Of a stretch of DNA of 64,000 nt, positions 61,208-64,000 are shown piece by piece. How positions within the stretch are numbered: the stretch's first letter is position 1; the number at the start of each line of letters is the position of its first letter. The notes beneath the pieces are model-generated. The model saw nothing but the letters and a program-made list of their open reading frames with translations. It was not told the DNA's origin and made no database searches. Origin of the DNA: Verrucomicrobiales bacterium (lineage in GTDB: Bacteria; Verrucomicrobiota; Verrucomicrobiia; Verrucomicrobiales; V1-33); NCBI GenBank assembly GCA_018003315.1, contig JAGNEJ010000001.1:62001-126000 (forward strand), given 5' to 3'. The position numbers were made by a program, and so were the translations under genes.

Positions 61208-61933
61208 TCAGGATCTGCCGGACTTTTTGGAAGGCGGGGTCTTTTTGGGAGCCTTGTGCTCCTGGGAGGCGGGAGTTTTTTCTCCGGAGGCTGCCGGAGT
61301 GCCGGAAGTGTTGCCGGATGAAGTGCCGGGGACGGCGTCCTTCTGCAAATCCTTCAGCGGGGTGACTTTCGGGACCTGTTCATTCAAGCCCACCATCCAC
61401 TTGTCTCCGCGTTTCAGAAGGGAGACCAGTTCCAGGTTTTCCACCTGAACCCGCCCGTTGTTGTGCTTGGTGCGCACCAGCACATGGGTCAGGGTGTCGG
61501 ATTCCGGTGCAACCCCCAGAATGCGCAACTGCATGCTGTCCCGCACGGTCTGCAGCACTTCCGCTGGAACATCGGTCCGCTCTTTGAGCATCTGGTGGTA
61601 CTGCGTATAAAAAATCCGCGGATCGATTTTTTCGATGTCCTCCAGCCGCTTCACCTTGAATTTCTCGATGATTTCCTTCTCCTCGTCCAGCGTGAGCATG
61701 CCAGGACGCTTCATGCGCTTGAGGTAGTCGTCACGCAGCGCCGCCATGGACTGCTCCTCCACCAGGGCGGATGAGTGTTCCCAGTCCTGGGCCAGCATGT
61801 ATTTCATGTAATCGCGGACCACCTTCACCGCAGGATGGTCCTCGTTGGGCACGGGCTTGTCCTGGGCAGGCAACGGCAGCGCTGAAAACAAGACGCAAAG
61901 CGCCGGAATGAGGAAACGTGGGAGGATGTTCAT
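61208..61933 (-). CDS. Small secreted protein of unknown function
   Basis: About 241 residues with a signal peptide (MNILPRFLIPALCVLFSALPLPAQ) if translation starts at ATG 61933; the frame is open to 61969, overlapping the start of the neighbour. The mature part is a helical and then beta-sheet domain (DHPAVKVVRDYMKYMLAQDWEHSSALVEEQS... LKRGDKWMVGLNEQVP) like NTF2-type or DUF4440-like domains. A low-complexity Ser/Pro/Lys-rich tail (about 40 residues) ends the protein. It lies between galU and a sugar isomerase on the same strand. No family is recognised. Confidence 0.6.
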   Translation of the reverse strand: MNILPRFLIPALCVLFSALPLPAQDKPVPNEDHPAVKVVRDYMKYMLAQDWEHSSALVEEQSMAALRDDYLKRMKRPGMLTLDEEKEIIEKFKVKRLEDIEKIDPRIFYTQYHQMLKERTDVPAEVLQTVRDSMQLRILGVAPESDTLTHVLVRTKHNNGRVQVENLELVSLLKRGDKWMVGLNEQVPKVTPLKDLQKDAVPGTSSGNTSGTPAASGEKTPASQEHKAPKKTPPSKKSGRS

Positions 61934-61965
61934 GAGTTGGAATCGCATCAGAGAGGGGGCGGACT

Positions 61966-62898
61966 TCATAGAGCAGCGGGTGCAGCTTGGCCAGAACGAA
62001 TGCGCTGCAATAGCGCCTCCAGTGCCCTGCCGTAATCCACGTAACTTTGGAATTGTTCCGCGGCTTTTGCTTCGGGATCCAGATCCGCAGCGGCGCCGGT
62101 CGAGTGAAACACGACCGAAACATGCGGCTCGATGCTCACGAAGCCCTGGTATCCGCTGCGGATCAAATCATCCAGAACCCTCCCCACCTGTCCGTCGCCC
62201 TGGCCGGGCAGCAGGTAGTCGCAGTCATTTTTCGCCGCATTCCACACTCCATCCTTGATGTGGACATGGGAAATGTGCGGTTTGACCGCCTGGTAGAACT
62301 CCCAGGCATCCTGACGATGCCCGGGGCGATTGCGGTCCTCGTTGAAAACGGGATTGCCCGTGTCGAAAACCCAGCGCAAGCCCGGCACCTGGTCCAGCGT
62401 TTCCAGTGCGTGGGAAATGCTCATGCCGCCGTAGTTCATGCAGTTTTCATGAACCATGGTGATGCCGGCATCGTCAAAACGCTGTTTCAACGCACGCAGC
62501 CGGCGGAAGCGCTCTGCCGGCATCTGATCCGCCGCATCCTTTCCAGCCTCGTCCTTGCGGATCGCGTAGCTCATGACCCGAATGATCTTGGTCCCCAGTC
62601 GTTGCATCCGCGGGATGGCTCGATCCACCCGCTCCAGGGAGGCCTCGAACGGATCGGTGATCTGACTCGCCCAATTGCCAATCGTCGAGCCAAAGCCCGC
62701 CACCTGCATGCCCTGGGACTCCAGCGTGGCACACAGGGCATCGAACGCCTCCGGTGGAATGTCATGCACGTTTCCGTTGGGAAACCCCGGAACCTCGACG
62801 TTGCGCAGTTCGAGGTGCGTCCAACCCAGTTCCTTGGTCGCCTGGATTTGCACCGCGAGGCGGTTGCCGGCTTCATCGCTAATGCCGCAAAGTGTCAT
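61966..62898 (-). CDS. Sugar phosphate isomerase/epimerase (AP endonuclease 2-like TIM barrel)
   Basis: A 310-residue xylose isomerase-like TIM barrel. The N-terminus ISDEAGNRLAVQIQATKELGWTHLELRN, then MVHENCMNYGGM (metal-ligand Glu), WVFDTGNPVF (Asp), HISHVHIKDGVW (His) and FVSIEPHVSV (final Glu) are the family's metal-binding strands. Members isomerise or epimerise small sugars or their derivatives, often near inositol or sugar-oxidation genes. The Gfo/Idh/MocA oxidoreductases of this genome could supply substrates but are not adjacent, so the substrate is unknown. Confidence 0.85.
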   Translation of the reverse strand: MTLCGISDEAGNRLAVQIQATKELGWTHLELRNVEVPGFPNGNVHDIPPEAFDALCATLESQGMQVAGFGSTIGNWASQITDPFEASLERVDRAIPRMQRLGTKIIRVMSYAIRKDEAGKDAADQMPAERFRRLRALKQRFDDAGITMVHENCMNYGGMSISHALETLDQVPGLRWVFDTGNPVFNEDRNRPGHRQDAWEFYQAVKPHISHVHIKDGVWNAAKNDCDYLLPGQGDGQVGRVLDDLIRSGYQGFVSIEPHVSVVFHSTGAAADLDPEAKAAEQFQSYVDYGRALEALLQRIRSGQAAPAAL

Positions 62899-63050
62899 GG
62901 GTTTTTGGTGGTTGGAGGCGTGGAAATCAAGCCAGAGTGAGGGGGCTGAATTTTGCGGTCAAGCGCCGCGGTGTCAAGTCGCTGCCCAAATGGCCATTGA
63001 CACTCTCCCTGCCGAAGCTAGGCTGGCTGACACGCGGTTGGTTCCAGCTT

Positions 63051-63125
63051 GGCGAGGTAGCAAAGTGGTAATGCACTGGTCTGCAAAACCGGTATGCGCG
63101 GGTTCGATTCCCGCCCTCGCCTCCA
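63051..63125 (+). tRNA. tRNA-Cys (GCA)
   Basis: A complete cloverleaf: acceptor GGCGAGG / CCTCGCC, D arm with a GTGGTAA loop, anticodon stem CTGGT / ACCGG with loop CTGCAAA and anticodon GCA, a short variable loop, T arm GCGGG-TTCGATT-CCCGC, discriminator T and an encoded CCA (63123-63125). The discriminator U is the expected identity element of tRNA-Cys. It lies 152 bp upstream of the sugar isomerase start, on the opposite strand, with no second tRNA beside it. Nothing at its 3' end suggests an integrated element. Confidence 0.96.
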
Positions 63126-63168
63126 CCTTGCAAAACCAGCACCCTCGTCGGCATCGACGGGCTTGCTC

Positions 63169-64000
63169 TCAACGGGCTGCGGGTTTTTCCGCCACCAGGC
63201 GGGTCAGGCGCTGGAGTTCACTGGCCGTGGTGCCGAGTTGCCTGATTTTGGCGAGGTCGATCTGGGCGTTGTGGTCGTCGCCCAGGAGGTGCTGGGCGAG
63301 GCAGCGGTCGAGCAAGAGGGTGACGGGAGGCGGATCCATGGTCAGTCGGGTGTTCAGTTCTGCGATGGCCGCAGCAAGATCCGCCCTTGCCTCCGCGGTC
63401 CGGCCGGAGGCGAAGAAGACCCGGGCACGGCGGATGAGCCAGGAACTTTGAAACCGGGAGGTGGAAAGTTCTGTTTCGATGCACGGCAGGGCTTCGGTGC
63501 CACGTCCGGCATCGATGAGCGCCTCCAGCCAGTCGTTGCGGAGGATGACGGCTTGGCTGCGCTGCCAGGCAGCCTGCAGGCTGGCGATGCGCTCGTCGTG
63601 CTGTCCCAGGATGCGCAGGGCTTCGGAGCGCAGACGGATGGTTTCGAAATCCGGCGTGGTGCTGGCAGCCAGTGACTCGTTGAATGCGTTGAGAGCCTCT
63701 GCGGGATGGTTGAGGGAGAGCAGGAGTTCCCCTTCCATTTGCAGGCAGCCAGGGACGAGAAAGGCGTGATCCGCCGGGGCGTCGGCCAGGGCCTTTTGCA
63801 GCACCTCCAGGGCCATTTTCGCATTTCCCCGCACCTGACAAATTCGGGCCATGAGCCGCTTGGCGGGGAGGTAGTCGCTGCGCAGAGCCAGCGCCCGGTG
63901 CAGGTCGGCCTCGGCAGCGTCCAGCCTGGTCATGGCCAGCAGTTCGTCGGCCCGCTGGTAGTAGAGTTCGGCAATGCCCGGCGTTTTTAGAATTTGGGCA
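63169..64000 (-). CDS. TPR-repeat protein, 5' end outside window
   Basis: About 276 residues are visible. The frame is open up to the window edge (AQILKTPGIAELYYQRADELLAM before the internal Met at 63933), so the N-terminus is missing. The sequence is made of helical pairs with TPR-like spacing: ELYYQRADELLAMTRLDAAEADLHRALAL, LMARICQVRGNAKMALEVLQKAL, EGELLLSLNHPAEALNAFNESLA, SEALRILGQHDERIASLQAAW and RRARVFFASGRTAEARADLAAAI. These are protein-interaction repeats. No catalytic domain is seen in this part; the missing N-terminal region may carry one. The stop is 44 bp to the right of the tRNA-Cys. Confidence 0.7.
   Translation of the reverse strand, partial: AQILKTPGIAELYYQRADELLAMTRLDAAEADLHRALALRSDYLPAKRLMARICQVRGNAKMALEVLQKALADAPADHAFLVPGCLQMEGELLLSLNHPAEALNAFNESLAASTTPDFETIRLRSEALRILGQHDERIASLQAAWQRSQAVILRNDWLEALIDAGRGTEALPCIETELSTSRFQSSWLIRRARVFFASGRTAEARADLAAAIAELNTRLTMDPPPVTLLLDRCLAQHLLGDDHNAQIDLAKIRQLGTTASELQRLTRLVAEKPAAR

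Noticed and set aside
63051-63125. tRNA-Cys as an integration (att) site
   Set aside because: No repeat of the tRNA 3' end and no integrase or phage gene is found in the window.
1-64000. CRISPR array
   Set aside because: No regularly spaced direct repeats of 20-40 bp were seen; the tandem repeats at 19784-19806 are only two 11-bp units.

Overview
The window looks like chromosomal DNA of a GC-rich member of the Verrucomicrobiota, probably class Verrucomicrobiae. No rRNA or other marker is present, so this rests on gene content: a DUF1552 protein next to a giant DUF1592/1588/1585-type cytochrome-c protein, Tat-exported Gfo/Idh/MocA oxidoreductases, a huge secreted protein with autotransporter-associated beta-strand repeats, and many genes without a Shine-Dalgarno sequence.

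Layout. 1-783: 3' end of a DMT-type permease. 1044-3360: F0 part of ATP synthase plus delta (atpB-E-F-H), preceded by a perfect CRP-type palindrome; the F1 genes alpha, gamma, beta and epsilon do not follow. 3589-5610: hybrid sensor kinase whose phospho-acceptor His position is Arg. 6047-11161: 1704-residue secreted metzincin with beta-repeat modules. 11424-16843: thiD, a small membrane protein, an MFS permease, a HAD phosphatase and an orphan GspE/PilB ATPase. 16878-19736: a protein with a degenerate Lon-like domain directly behind a RAYT transposase. 19805-24118: exported beta-propeller-like protein, two convergent Gfo/Idh/MocA oxidoreductases, Nudix hydrolase.

24482-36474 is a tightly packed division and cell wall cluster: rsmH, ftsL-like, ftsI, murE, murF, mraY, murD, a LysM protein, ftsW, murG. 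It ends there: murC, murB, ddl, ftsQ, ftsA and ftsZ are absent, and a class A penicillin-binding protein and a convergent ftsH follow. Together these genes make UDP-MurNAc-pentapeptide (MurE carries the meso-DAP signature), convert it to lipid II and polymerise it at the septum.

42652-44025 is the clearest accessory unit: a lower-GC, BglII-like restriction endonuclease overlapping an MT-A70 adenine methyltransferase, followed by a ~95-nt imperfect palindrome with attC-like ends, as in an integron cassette. 44031-51808 is an envelope-associated operon (large membrane coiled-coil protein, TPR protein, small secreted protein, FHA-MoxR fusion). 51802-57932 holds sufE, the DUF1552 protein and the 1400-residue cytochrome-c/DUF1592 protein, all on the minus strand. 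58098-62898 holds an orphan KorB subunit, a zinc-ribbon membrane protein, galU, a secreted protein and a sugar isomerase. A tRNA-Cys(GCA) lies at 63051-63125, and a truncated TPR gene runs off the right end.

One pattern crosses gene boundaries: the 8-mer CCTGACAA (with TTGTCAGG on the other strand) occurs about 21 times by hand count where about 2 are expected. It is absent from roughly 4.4 to 15 kb, the stretch that contains the giant secreted protein.
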